The translations under genes and the position numbers were made by a program. From CAYMFD01 sp964389475 (GTDB taxonomy: Bacteria; Bacteroidota; Bacteroidia; Chitinophagales; Saprospiraceae): a stretch of DNA of 41,399 nt. This document shows, one piece after another, positions 6,863 through 14,441 of the stretch (position 1 is its first letter; the number at the start of each line of letters is the position of its first letter). Location: assembly GCA_964389475.1 (NCBI GenBank), contig CAYMFD010000022.1, forward strand, positions 1 to 41,399, written 5' to 3'. The notes beneath the pieces were generated by a model. That model had not been told where the DNA came from. It did no database searches and saw nothing but the letters and a program-made list of their open reading frames with translations.

Positions 6863-8989
6863 ATGCCCATGAAAACCGATACGTCGATGCGTGATACTAC
6901 CACGATTGCACTCTTAGGTAACCCCAATAGCGGCAAGTCTACACTATTTAATGCCCTGACGGGGCTCAACCAACGGATAGGTAACTTCCCTGGCGTCACT
7001 GTAGATAAGAAGGTGGGTAAGATCGACTTGCCTGTATTGGGTAGTGTCGATCTAGTAGACTTCCCGGGGTGCTACAGCTTATATCCCAATAGTCGGGACG
7101 AGCGAGTGGTCGTCAGTACGCTGACAGACCCATCATCACCAGTGTACCCTGATCTAGTCGTTTACGTCCTAGATGTCAAGCACCTGGAGCGACATTTACT
7201 TCTAGCGACACAGCTTATCGACTTGCAGCTGCCGGTCGTACTTGTGCTTAATATGATCGATCAGGTGGATGATACCTCTATCGATATTGAGGCACTGTCA
7301 ACTACGCTGAGGACGCCGGTGGTCGGTGTAAGTGCTAGGTATGGGCAGGGTATCGACCAGCTCAAAGAGCTAGTGGCCTCTATGATACAGGACGAGGCAC
7401 CAGTGACCAAGCCATTCTACAGCCTGCAGGGAGACGACCTTCACCTTTATCAAGACGTAGCCTTACTGGCAGGCGTACAGACGGCCTATGCGGGCAAGGT
7501 GATCGCCCACCACCACGCATGGTTACCACATCTATCAGACGGTAATCGTGACGATATCGCCGCTAAGCTAGATAAGGGTGGCTTCGAAAACCTCAAGGGT
7601 CAGGTCAGTGAGACCATGCAGCGCTATGATAAGTTTACGAGCATGCTCAAGGGGTCTAGACAGGACTTGTCTGACGAGGCGCCTTTTACCACCGCCATCG
7701 ACCGATTGCTAACGCATCGCGTAGTAGGACCAATAATCTTTCTGCTCATCTTATTTCTGATGTTTCAGGCAGTCTATTCCTGGGCCACCGGGCCTATGGA
7801 TATGATAGACGAGGCATTTGCTAGTGTAGGATCATGGCTCTCACAGTCGCTACCCGAGGCGTGGTATACGAGTCTGCTAGTAGATGGTATCGTTGCTGGG
7901 CTGGGAGGAGTCTTGATTTTTATTCCGCAGATCGCTATTCTCTTTTTTCTCATCAGTGTACTAGAGGAGACAGGTTATATGTCTAGGGCTGTTTTTATGT
8001 TCGATGGATTGATGCAAAAGGTCGGTCTCAACGGCAGATCTATCGTGGCACTGGTATCTAGTGGTGCTTGTGCCATACCCGCCATCATGAGTACCCGGAC
8101 CATTAGTAATGAGAAAGAGCGGTTAATCACCATACTCGTGTCTCCACTGATCAGTTGTAGTGCTCGTATACCAGTATATGTCGTCTTGGTCGCCTTCGTG
8201 GTGCCAGCAGGCAATGTGTGGATATTTTCTCAGCAAGGTCTAGTATTTATAGGACTGTACTTACTCGGTATCATATCAGCGTTTGTGATGGCGGGTATCT
8301 TTAATCTGTGGCTACCACAGCGTCAGACCTCAGAGCTGATGATGGAGTTGCCTAGGTACCAAGTGCCATCGGGTAAGAATATCTTTACCTCGGTCAAAGA
8401 AAAAGTGCGGGCCTTTATCGTAGAGGCGGGCAAGATCATCATGGTGATATCCGTCGTTCTCTGGGCTCTAGCCTCCTACGGTCCTGCCAAGGGCATGGCA
8501 CTGGCCGATCAGGCAGCAGCAGAGATAGTCGCTCAGCAAAATCTTACGGGGCAGGCGGCAGACGACGTGTATGCTAGTCAGCAACTAGAGGCTAGCTATG
8601 CGGGGATCATAGGTCATACGATCGAGCCGATCATCAAGCCACTGGGCTTTGACTGGAAGGTAGGTATTGCCCTCATCACGTCCTTTGCGGCTAGAGAGGT
8701 GTTCGTAGGTACTATGGCGACTATTTACAGCGTAGGTAGTGCCGATGACGAGGCGACTCTCAGAGAGCGGATGCGCAGCGAGATCCGCGAGGAGACCGGC
8801 AAGCCTTTCTTCGACCTAGCCACCGCTCTATCTTTGTTGATATTCTACGTTTTTGCAATGCAGTGTATGAGTACGCTGGCTGTAACCTACAAGGAGACGC
8901 AGTCGTGGAAGTGGCCCATGGTGCAGCTGACGTACATGACGGCACTAGCCTATGTGTTTAGCATGCTAGCCTACCAGTTGTTCTCTTGA
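6863..8989 (+). CDS. feoB: Ferrous iron transporter B (GTP-gated)
   Basis: This inner-membrane Fe2+ uptake protein has 708 residues, normal for Bacteroidota FeoB without a fused FeoA. The G domain comes first: G1 GNPNSGKST (19-27), switch I GNFPGVTVDKKVG, G3 DFPGCYSL and G4 LNMID. A helical spacer follows to about residue 285. Two Gate domains and a core of about nine hydrophobic helices fill the rest, with the conserved SSGACAIPAIMSTR and SCSARIPVYVVL motifs that carry the pore cysteines. It is co-transcribed with feoA and ends facing the convergent pabC gene with 31 nt between. Confidence 0.96.
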   Translation: MPMKTDTSMRDTTTIALLGNPNSGKSTLFNALTGLNQRIGNFPGVTVDKKVGKIDLPVLGSVDLVDFPGCYSLYPNSRDERVVVSTLTDPSSPVYPDLVVYVLDVKHLERHLLLATQLIDLQLPVVLVLNMIDQVDDTSIDIEALSTTLRTPVVGVSARYGQGIDQLKELVASMIQDEAPVTKPFYSLQGDDLHLYQDVALLAGVQTAYAGKVIAHHHAWLPHLSDGNRDDIAAKLDKGGFENLKGQVSETMQRYDKFTSMLKGSRQDLSDEAPFTTAIDRLLTHRVVGPIIFLLILFLMFQAVYSWATGPMDMIDEAFASVGSWLSQSLPEAWYTSLLVDGIVAGLGGVLIFIPQIAILFFLISVLEETGYMSRAVFMFDGLMQKVGLNGRSIVALVSSGACAIPAIMSTRTISNEKERLITILVSPLISCSARIPVYVVLVAFVVPAGNVWIFSQQGLVFIGLYLLGIISAFVMAGIFNLWLPQRQTSELMMELPRYQVPSGKNIFTSVKEKVRAFIVEAGKIIMVISVVLWALASYGPAKGMALADQAAAEIVAQQNLTGQAADDVYASQQLEASYAGIIGHTIEPIIKPLGFDWKVGIALITSFAAREVFVGTMATIYSVGSADDEATLRERMRSEIREETGKPFFDLATALSLLIFYVFAMQCMSTLAVTYKETQSWKWPMVQLTYMTALAYVFSMLAYQLFS

Positions 8990-9020
8990 TTACAAGTAGC
9001 TATCAGGTGCGATACGCCGC

Positions 9021-9617
9021 TTACAGATCTAGTATCATCGAAGGTTTGATCACAACTTTGCCTAGTGGATTGAGGGCATTGATCAGGTATATTGCTTGAC
9101 TTGACATAAGGTCGCGTAGGGTCAGTGCTCTGGTCTTAATGATGCCCTTGTCGAGCAGTCTAGCCCGCATGGTGCCGTCGAGCATGGGTCTAGTCGGTGT
9201 ATAGAGGCCATCAGAGGTCTTGATCACGATGTTGTGGTAACTCGTATCGGTGATAAGGCCATTTCTGACCATGATGATATCATCTGCCTCGCCCCGTAGA
9301 GAGTAGGCCTGATTGATTGCCGATCTGTCTTCTGCTTTGACAGGGTAGTCTAGCGTTACGGCTATCGGTTGTAGATGGTTTATCGGTTTGGCGGGATATG
9401 CGTGCAAGGTGATAGGTCCTACAGTCCGGCCATAGCTTACCCGGCACTTGTAGAGGCCACGCTGGCAGCTATGGGGTATGGTGATCAAGCGACGTATGCG
9501 CTGGACCTCACTGCCATAGCCTACTCGAGCTCTCGTACGCCGCATCCGCTCCTCGTGATACTTGAGATTGTAGATACGGCCGTTGTAGCACCTGATGCTT
9601 TCAAAGTAAGGGTACAT
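9021..9617 (-). CDS. pabC: Class IV aminotransferase, probable 4-amino-4-deoxychorismate lyase
   Basis: This short (198-residue) PLP-dependent lyase should release pyruvate from aminodeoxychorismate to give p-aminobenzoate for folate. The N-terminus FESIRCYNGRIYNLKYHEERM is typical of the short Bacteroidota PabC group. The probable PLP lysine lies in YPVKAEDRSA, and ITDTSYHNIVI replaces the usual TExxxxNI loop. The start codon lies 17 nt inside the end of pabB, so the two are translated together. Branched-chain aminotransferases share the fold, but the size and pabB neighbour favour PabC. Confidence 0.85.
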   Translation of the reverse strand: MYPYFESIRCYNGRIYNLKYHEERMRRTRARVGYGSEVQRIRRLITIPHSCQRGLYKCRVSYGRTVGPITLHAYPAKPINHLQPIAVTLDYPVKAEDRSAINQAYSLRGEADDIIMVRNGLITDTSYHNIVIKTSDGLYTPTRPMLDGTMRARLLDKGIIKTRALTLRDLMSSQAIYLINALNPLGKVVIKPSMILDL

Positions 9618-10602
9618 AGATCTTATCTATCATTTCTTGATACTCTGTACGACAGTCACTTTGGTGGGTGATGCCACAGCCGCTCCGGTAGTAGGTCTGT
9701 CCATTGCGTTGTTCTATACATCGGATCAGTACGCCTGCATCGAGGTTACCCTTGCCGTCGTAGTGGCCCATGACGCCGGTATAGTAGCCTCGCGTCTGTC
9801 CCTCGGCCTCAGCGATGACTTCGACGGTCTTAGCCTTGGGTGCACCGGATATACTGCCTGCTGGCAGTAGTCGCATGATGATGTCTCCTAGGTGGTCCTC
9901 GTAGTCGTCTGACAGGGTGCCTGTGATGTGACTACTGGTCTGATATAGACTTTTGCCACTCGTGCTTAGCCGTTCTAGATAGCGATATCGCTCTACTCGC
10001 ACATCACTGGCGACCATAGAGAGATCATTACGAAGCAGGTCTACGATGGTGGCATGCTCTGCCGTCTCTTTCTCATCTACCAGTAGTTGTCGATAGGCAT
10101 CGGGCAGGCTGGCGTCTATGGTGCCCTTCATAGGATGTGACGATATGCGACCCTGGCTGATCTGCATAAATATCTCAGGGCTAAACACTACGAGCTCGTC
10201 CTCTATCAGCAACTTGTACTTGGCCGTACTTGCTCTGTATATTTCTGTCAGTGACGCATTGATGTCCACTGGTGTGGGAAAGGTAAGGTTGAGTAAGAAG
10301 CTATTACCGTAGCGTATATGACCCATAGCTACCTTGTACGCTGCCTCATACTCGCAGTAGTCCAGCGGGTAGGGCTTGAGGTGTAGTGGCTTGGGGAGCG
10401 GGCTGTTGACTACCGCATTACCTACGCCATTGATAGAGTAGTGGATATGGTTAGGTATATCATCAGTGGCTAGTACTAGGCAGTTGTCTAGTTCGTAGTC
10501 TAGTACGAATAGGAAGGGCTTTCTGGACCGTCCTAGCTGGTTGATTTTTGCGGTCGTCTCTGCAATATGCGTCTTGCTCACATCGCAAAGATGGTTAGCC
10601 AC
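9601..10602 (-). CDS. pabB: Aminodeoxychorismate synthase component I
   Basis: This chorismate-binding enzyme aminates chorismate to 4-amino-4-deoxychorismate. Core motifs are present: SFLLNLTFPTPV, FSPEIFMQI, HPMKGTIDAS, EHATIVDLLRNDL, the PAGSISGAPKAKTVEVI loop, and GYYTGVMGHYD near the C-terminus. At 333 residues it lacks the N-terminal Trp-binding part of anthranilate synthase, as is usual for short PabB. The start is a GTG at 10602. No ATG is found before a highly conserved region, and the sequence over the start (CATCTTTG) resembles a -7 box, so the start is the weakest part of this call. Confidence 0.9.
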   Translation of the reverse strand: MANHLCDVSKTHIAETTAKINQLGRSRKPFLFVLDYELDNCLVLATDDIPNHIHYSINGVGNAVVNSPLPKPLHLKPYPLDYCEYEAAYKVAMGHIRYGNSFLLNLTFPTPVDINASLTEIYRASTAKYKLLIEDELVVFSPEIFMQISQGRISSHPMKGTIDASLPDAYRQLLVDEKETAEHATIVDLLRNDLSMVASDVRVERYRYLERLSTSGKSLYQTSSHITGTLSDDYEDHLGDIIMRLLPAGSISGAPKAKTVEVIAEAEGQTRGYYTGVMGHYDGKGNLDAGVLIRCIEQRNGQTYYRSGCGITHQSDCRTEYQEMIDKIYVPLL

Positions 10603-10918
10603 TTCTACTTCACACTAGGGTTTTAGTAAGTTTTCATCTACGCATCACTTTTTTCATATGCGTAAGCGCTTATAGTTCAACATCTAAAGGTAGTAGTGAG
10701 GGTATGTATGCACGTACTCTCGACTTGCAAGTATCTGATAGACAAAGGATTTTAAAAACTTTAGGTGTAATTCCTTTTGCGATATGAGTAAAATTCCGAT
10801 TTTTGCAGACCTTTTTGGAGAACTAGAGTTTTGGTGATAAATAGTTAGTTGCCAGTGACTTATATAAAAGGCTGGAAGTCTTTGATTCTTCAAAATATGA
10901 ATAGATAAAACAAGCAGT
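10603..10918. other. 316-nt divergent intergenic region, AT-rich
   Basis: This region lies between pabB (minus) and the HU-like gene (plus). It must hold both promoters, but I find no exact TAnnTTTG box on either strand. There are several near misses, such as AGTCTTTG at about 10888. I see no tRNA or convincing small gene. Confidence 0.5.
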
Positions 10919-11218
10919 ATGAGAAAAGCTGATCTAGTAGCGACAATTTCAGAGAAGACTGGAGTACCTAAGGTCGATGTACTTGTCACTTTAGAGAATT
11001 TTTTCACCGAGGTAAAAACTTCTTTGTCTGGTGGTGAAAACGTGTATGTCAGAGGTTTCGGATCTTTCGTAATTAAGAAGAGAGCAAAGAAAATCGGTAG
11101 ACATATCAAGAAGAATGAGGCGATAGAGATACCAGAACACTACATTCCTTCTTTCAAGCCAGCAAAGATCTTTGTTGAGCAGGTAAAGGAGAATGTCAAG
11201 TCTCTTCCAGAGGACTAG
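10919..11218 (+). CDS. HU/IHF-family DNA-bending protein
   Basis: This 99-residue nucleoid protein has N-terminal dimerisation helices (MRKADLVATISEKTGVPK, then VLVTLENFFTEVKTSL). The beta arm follows, with VYVRGFGSFVIKKRAKKIGRHIKK, which inserts in the minor groove. The intercalating tip is IPEHYIPSFKPAK, where Pro is usual. The family normally binds DNA as a dimer with low specificity. The next gene (TPR protein) starts 1 nt after the stop, so it is at least partly co-transcribed. Confidence 0.95.
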   Translation: MRKADLVATISEKTGVPKVDVLVTLENFFTEVKTSLSGGENVYVRGFGSFVIKKRAKKIGRHIKKNEAIEIPEHYIPSFKPAKIFVEQVKENVKSLPED

Positions 11219-11219
11219 T

Positions 11220-12005
11220 ATGACAGGAAGGCACTACAGCCTATTGGCGATCGGAGCATTGCTGTTCGTGCTCTTGTACTTTGTATTGGATACAAAGCCC
11301 AATGAGCAGAAGCTCGCAGAAAAGTCTCGAGCCCTTAAGATGGAGACGACAAGTGTGCAGAATCTCTTGCTAGCAGCTAAGAAAGACCTTGACGCCGAGC
11401 AGACGGCTATCCTAGACGACATTGTCACGGGAGTCAGAGCTGCTGAAGGCGACTTGCCTAGCGAGGTGAGTGGGTTTAAGGAGTTGTCTGGTTTTTGGTA
11501 CAACGTCGGTAAACCGGCCATAGCAGGTCACTACGCCGAGGAGGTAGCTAATAGAGATAGTACCGCATTCGCTTGGTCGATAGCAGGTACGACCTATACA
11601 CTAGCCCTCAAGGGTGAGGAAGATGAGCGGATAGGACAGTGGGCCTCCAATAGGGCTAGGCTGGCTTTCGAAAATGCTATATCTTACGAGCCAGAAGTGG
11701 TTGATCATAAGATCAATCTAGCACTGACCTACGTAGAGCGGCCACTTGCTGATAATCCTATGAAGGGAATCCTTATGCTGAGACAACTGCTGGACGCTAA
11801 TCCGAAAGAAGTCAAAGTGTTAAATCAACTCGCAAGATTGGGCTTGCGAACTAATCAGGTGGATAAAGCTGTTAGTAGACTAGAATCTGCGATCGCTATC
11901 GAGCCTGATAACTTAACGACCATCTGTCTACTAGCTAAGGCTTACGAGGCGGCTGGCCGTGATCAAGAAAGTGAAAAGTACGGCGCCAGGTGTGCGGCGC
12001 AGTAA
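11220..12005 (+). CDS. Membrane-anchored tetratricopeptide repeat protein
   Basis: The product has 261 residues from the ATG at 11220, 1 nt after the HU stop and with AGAGGA 8 nt upstream, one of the few purine-rich sites in the window. An in-frame ATG at 11193 would overlap the HU gene by 26 nt and seems less likely. A single hydrophobic segment at about residues 6-24 (LLAIGALLFVLLYFVL) should anchor it with the rest outside the cytoplasm. A charged helical stretch follows, then TPR-like units from about 105 to the end (the last two include LNQLARLGLRTNQVDKAVS and AKAYEAAGRDQESEKYG). It resembles Bacteroidota TPR proteins found next to HU genes. The partner and role are unknown. Confidence 0.8.
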   Translation: MTGRHYSLLAIGALLFVLLYFVLDTKPNEQKLAEKSRALKMETTSVQNLLLAAKKDLDAEQTAILDDIVTGVRAAEGDLPSEVSGFKELSGFWYNVGKPAIAGHYAEEVANRDSTAFAWSIAGTTYTLALKGEEDERIGQWASNRARLAFENAISYEPEVVDHKINLALTYVERPLADNPMKGILMLRQLLDANPKEVKVLNQLARLGLRTNQVDKAVSRLESAIAIEPDNLTTICLLAKAYEAAGRDQESEKYGARCAAQ

Positions 12006-12035
12006 TATTAATAGACAATTATAAATCTACAGCTT

Positions 12036-12128
12036 ATGCCATGTGGTAAGAAAAGAAAGCGTCATAAGATCGCTACACACAAGAGAAAGAAGAGACTGAG
12101 AAAGAATCGACACAAGAAGAAAAAATAG
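12036..12128 (+). CDS. 30-residue basic peptide of the AURKAIP1/COX24 (mS38-like) type
   Basis: ATG at 12036 to TAG at 12128. The peptide begins MPCGKKRKRHKIATHKRKK and more than half its residues are Lys, Arg or His. This matches the short AURKAIP1/COX24 domain proteins of Bacteroidota, related to the C-terminus of mitochondrial ribosomal protein mS38. I infer that it binds the ribosome. It starts 30 nt after the TPR gene and is followed by a hairpin at 12159, so it probably ends the HU-TPR unit. It is easily missed by gene callers because of its size. Confidence 0.85.
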   Translation: MPCGKKRKRHKIATHKRKKRLRKNRHKKKK

Positions 12129-12158
12129 ACCTTTTTAGGTTTATCATCTCATAAACTT

Positions 12159-12196
12159 ACATCAGCACCTAGTGGCTTTCCACTGGTTGCTGATGT
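12159..12196 (+). terminator. Terminator-like hairpin after the mS38-like gene
   Basis: ACATCAGCA (12159-12167) pairs with TGCTGATGT (12188-12196). Inside, CC-AGTGG pairs with CCACTGG around a CTTT loop. The T-tract that follows is weak, so termination may be partial. Confidence 0.6.
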
Positions 12197-12199
12197 TTG

Positions 12200-12583
12200 T
12201 ATATGATATGCTCTTGTCCAGTAGGCATATACTACTTTGACGAACTCTCGTGTTCTATACACATTCCTGCCTTTTTTAAAATAGAAGCGAAAGCTCTGTT
12301 GACGTCACTCGTCTAGTACGCTAGACACCGCGAGTAATAAGGAAAGTTGCCACGTAGCAGCCGACCGCAAAGACAAATGTCCATAGTTACCATTGACCTT
12401 AGAGTCAGGCCATGGACAACCCCAGTGCCTACCTCAACATAAATATATGAGGGAGGAGGCATATCAAGGATAGACTCCGATCCTAAACGACATCTGCAGA
12501 CTAGTTCTTTTACTCATAAATAGAGAGTTTTCAGGTTAGCGCATTGCTGGTCATAGCATGTACCTGCGTAATCTTAAAGCAAC
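12200..12583 (+). other. 384-nt non-coding stretch with several hairpins upstream of rng; candidate leader or small RNA
   Basis: There is no credible reading frame. Three hairpins are visible. ACTCG/CGAGT stacks on TCTAG/CTAGA with a TACG loop (12307-12335). TGTCCAT/ATGGACA (12378-12384 with 12412-12418) encloses TGAC/GTCA. AGGAT/ATCCT lies at 12467-12484. A TGACGTCA palindrome sits near 12300. I tested it by eye against RNase P RNA, tmRNA and SRP RNA and it lacks their conserved cores. It may be the 5' leader of rng, whose mRNA is autoregulated in some bacteria. Confidence 0.35.
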
Positions 12584-14137
12584 GTGGAAAAAGAACTCGT
12601 TATCAAAGCATCACCAACTCAGGTGGAGATAGCTCTGGTAGAAAACAACAAGCTTGTAGAGATACACAAGCAGCGGACTAACGATAACTTCGTAGTCGGC
12701 GATATATTCTTAGGACGTATCAAGAAGATCGTCCCCAATCTTAATGCTGCCTTTCTGGATATCGGGCCTCGTAAGGATGCCTTCCTGCACTTTACTGACC
12801 TGGGTCCTCAGATCAAGTCACTGACGAAGTATACCAAAAAGGTACAGTACAAAGAGCTCAATACCCACCTCCTTGACGCCTTTGAGCAAGAGCCAGATAA
12901 TAGTAAGCACGGCAAGATCGATCAGGTCTTCGAACGCAATCAGAACGTCCTAGTCCAGATCCTCAAAGAGCCGATCTCTACTAAGGGGCCGAGACTGTCC
13001 TGCGAGATCACCATACCTGGTCGTTATGTAGTGCTTGCGCCATTTAACGACGTCATAGCGGTCAGTAAGAAGATCAGCAATAGTGACGAACGTAAGCGAC
13101 TAAAGCTCCTCATCGAAAGTATCAAGCCCAAGAAATTTGGCGTCATCGTACGTACAGCGGCAGAGGGCAAAAAAGTAGCCGACCTCCATGGAGAGGTGAG
13201 AGAGCTAGTGAGCCGATGGGAGTCCATCTACTCTGAGCTACATGGCAATACATCGCCAGGAAAACTCCTTAGCGAGATTGATAAGACGAGCAGCATACTT
13301 CGAGATATACTCAGTGATAAGTTCAATAGGATCACCGTTAACGACCAGGCACTTTACAAGAGCCTTAAGGACTATATGAATGGTGTAGCCCCTGAGATGG
13401 TCAATATCCTTAAGTTGTACAAGGGACGCAGACCCGTATTCGATGAGTATGGTATCACGCGTCAGATCAAGGCATCCTTCGGTAAGACGAGCACGATGGC
13501 CAGTGGCGCTTACATCGTGATCGAGGGTACGGAGGCCATGCATGTCGTGGATGTAAACAGTGGTCCCAAGATGCAGCGCAGCCTTAATCAGGAGGAGTCG
13601 GCTCTCGCCGTCAACCTAGAAAGCGCTGAGGAGATCGCAAGACAGCTGAGACTGCGAGATATAGGTGGGTTGATTATCATTGACTTCATCGATATGCGTA
13701 AGAGTGAGCATCGGCAGCAACTCTTTAATGCGATGAAGGGCTTTATGCATGGTGATCGTGCCCAGCACACCATCCTGCCCCTGAGTAAGTTTGGTCTTTT
13801 GCAAATTACGAGGCAGAGAGTCCGTCCAGCCGTCAAGATCGATACTACGGAGAAGTGCTCTGTGTGTAGAGGTACCGGCAAGGCGACAGCAAGTACGCTG
13901 GTCACACATGATATAGAGCGAGACCTCGCCTACATCTTTAAGACTAGACCTAACTCCAAGGTGAGTATGGTCGTACACCCATTCGTACGGAGTCACCTCC
14001 GTAGCGGCCTGCCTAGTGAGCAGATGCGTTGGGCATGGAAGTATAAGAAATGGATCACCATACGAGAGAATCGTTCGTTTCACCTATACGAGTATACCTT
14101 CGTAGATGGTAACAATGACGAGATACGACTAGGGTAG
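12584..14137 (+). CDS. rng: Ribonuclease G (RNase E/G family)
   Basis: This single-strand-specific endoribonuclease acts in rRNA maturation and mRNA decay. It has 517 residues with the family order: an S1 domain within about 35-125 (VGDIFLGRIKKIVPNLNAAFLDIG), then an RNase H-like and DNase I-like catalytic core. Catalytic Asp residues are in HVVDVNSG and IIIDFIDM, and a Zn-link cysteine pair in CSVCRGTGKA. There is no long disordered scaffold tail, so this is RNase G rather than RNase E. The start is a GTG at 12584, and the N-terminus MEKELVIKASPTQVEIAL fits homologues. Confidence 0.95.
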   Translation: MEKELVIKASPTQVEIALVENNKLVEIHKQRTNDNFVVGDIFLGRIKKIVPNLNAAFLDIGPRKDAFLHFTDLGPQIKSLTKYTKKVQYKELNTHLLDAFEQEPDNSKHGKIDQVFERNQNVLVQILKEPISTKGPRLSCEITIPGRYVVLAPFNDVIAVSKKISNSDERKRLKLLIESIKPKKFGVIVRTAAEGKKVADLHGEVRELVSRWESIYSELHGNTSPGKLLSEIDKTSSILRDILSDKFNRITVNDQALYKSLKDYMNGVAPEMVNILKLYKGRRPVFDEYGITRQIKASFGKTSTMASGAYIVIEGTEAMHVVDVNSGPKMQRSLNQEESALAVNLESAEEIARQLRLRDIGGLIIIDFIDMRKSEHRQQLFNAMKGFMHGDRAQHTILPLSKFGLLQITRQRVRPAVKIDTTEKCSVCRGTGKATASTLVTHDIERDLAYIFKTRPNSKVSMVVHPFVRSHLRSGLPSEQMRWAWKYKKWITIRENRSFHLYEYTFVDGNNDEIRLG

Positions 14138-14172
14138 ATGCAAGGTCAAACTAAATCCCCCAAAGGGCACCC

Positions 14173-14199
14173 TTGATTTTAAGGACTGCATTATCTTTG
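14173..14199 (+). promoter_or_regulatory. Promoter of the 43-residue membrane peptide gene
   Basis: TTG (14173-14175), a 16-nt spacer and TATCTTTG (14192-14199) match the Bacteroidota consensus. The ATG lies 17 nt after the box. Confidence 0.6.
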
Positions 14200-14215
14200 G
14201 GACAAAATCGACATC

Positions 14216-14347
14216 ATGGCGAGTAATAATATGAATTGGGGCAAGAAGGGATCAGCAATAGGAATTGCCTTTATCGGCTTTCTGCTCTTTGTATTTCTAT
14301 GCATATGGCTCTACCAGAAGAATGGTGAGTTCTTACCTCCCCAATAA
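14216..14347 (+). CDS. 43-residue single-pass membrane peptide
   Basis: The start is MASNNMNWGKKGS. A hydrophobic segment follows (AIGIAFIGFLLFVFLCIWLY, about residues 14-33), then a short polar tail. A consensus promoter 17 nt upstream and a strong hairpin 6 nt downstream frame it as its own transcription unit, which is the main reason to believe it is real. I do not recognise the family. The positive-inside rule suggests the N-terminus is cytoplasmic. Confidence 0.6.
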   Translation: MASNNMNWGKKGSAIGIAFIGFLLFVFLCIWLYQKNGEFLPPQ

Positions 14348-14352
14348 AAAAA

Positions 14353-14384
14353 AGACTTATGTAAGTCTTTTCCTACATAAGTCT
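14353..14384. terminator. Strong bidirectional hairpin between convergent genes
   Basis: AGACTTATGTA (14353-14363) pairs perfectly with TACATAAGTCT (14374-14384). A shorter alternative, AAAAGACTTA/TAAGTCTTTT, overlaps its first half. An A-run upstream and a T-run in the loop suit termination in either direction. Confidence 0.65.
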
Positions 14385-14441
14385 CTAGCCTAAAATGAGT
14401 ACTGGAGCGAGTAAGCTCCCTTACCATTATTTCATAGTTGA

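Noticed and set aside
10684..11109. 141-codon minus-strand frame
   Set aside because: It is antisense to the HU-like gene over half its length and has no family resemblance.
12240..12500. RNase P RNA, tmRNA or SRP RNA
   Set aside because: A GGAAAGTTGCC stretch at 12340 superficially resembles the RNase P core, but the rest of the conserved core is missing, and no tmRNA or SRP signature is found.
13616..14083. 155-codon minus-strand frame opposite RNase G
   Set aside because: Pure shadow of a well-conserved gene on the other strand.
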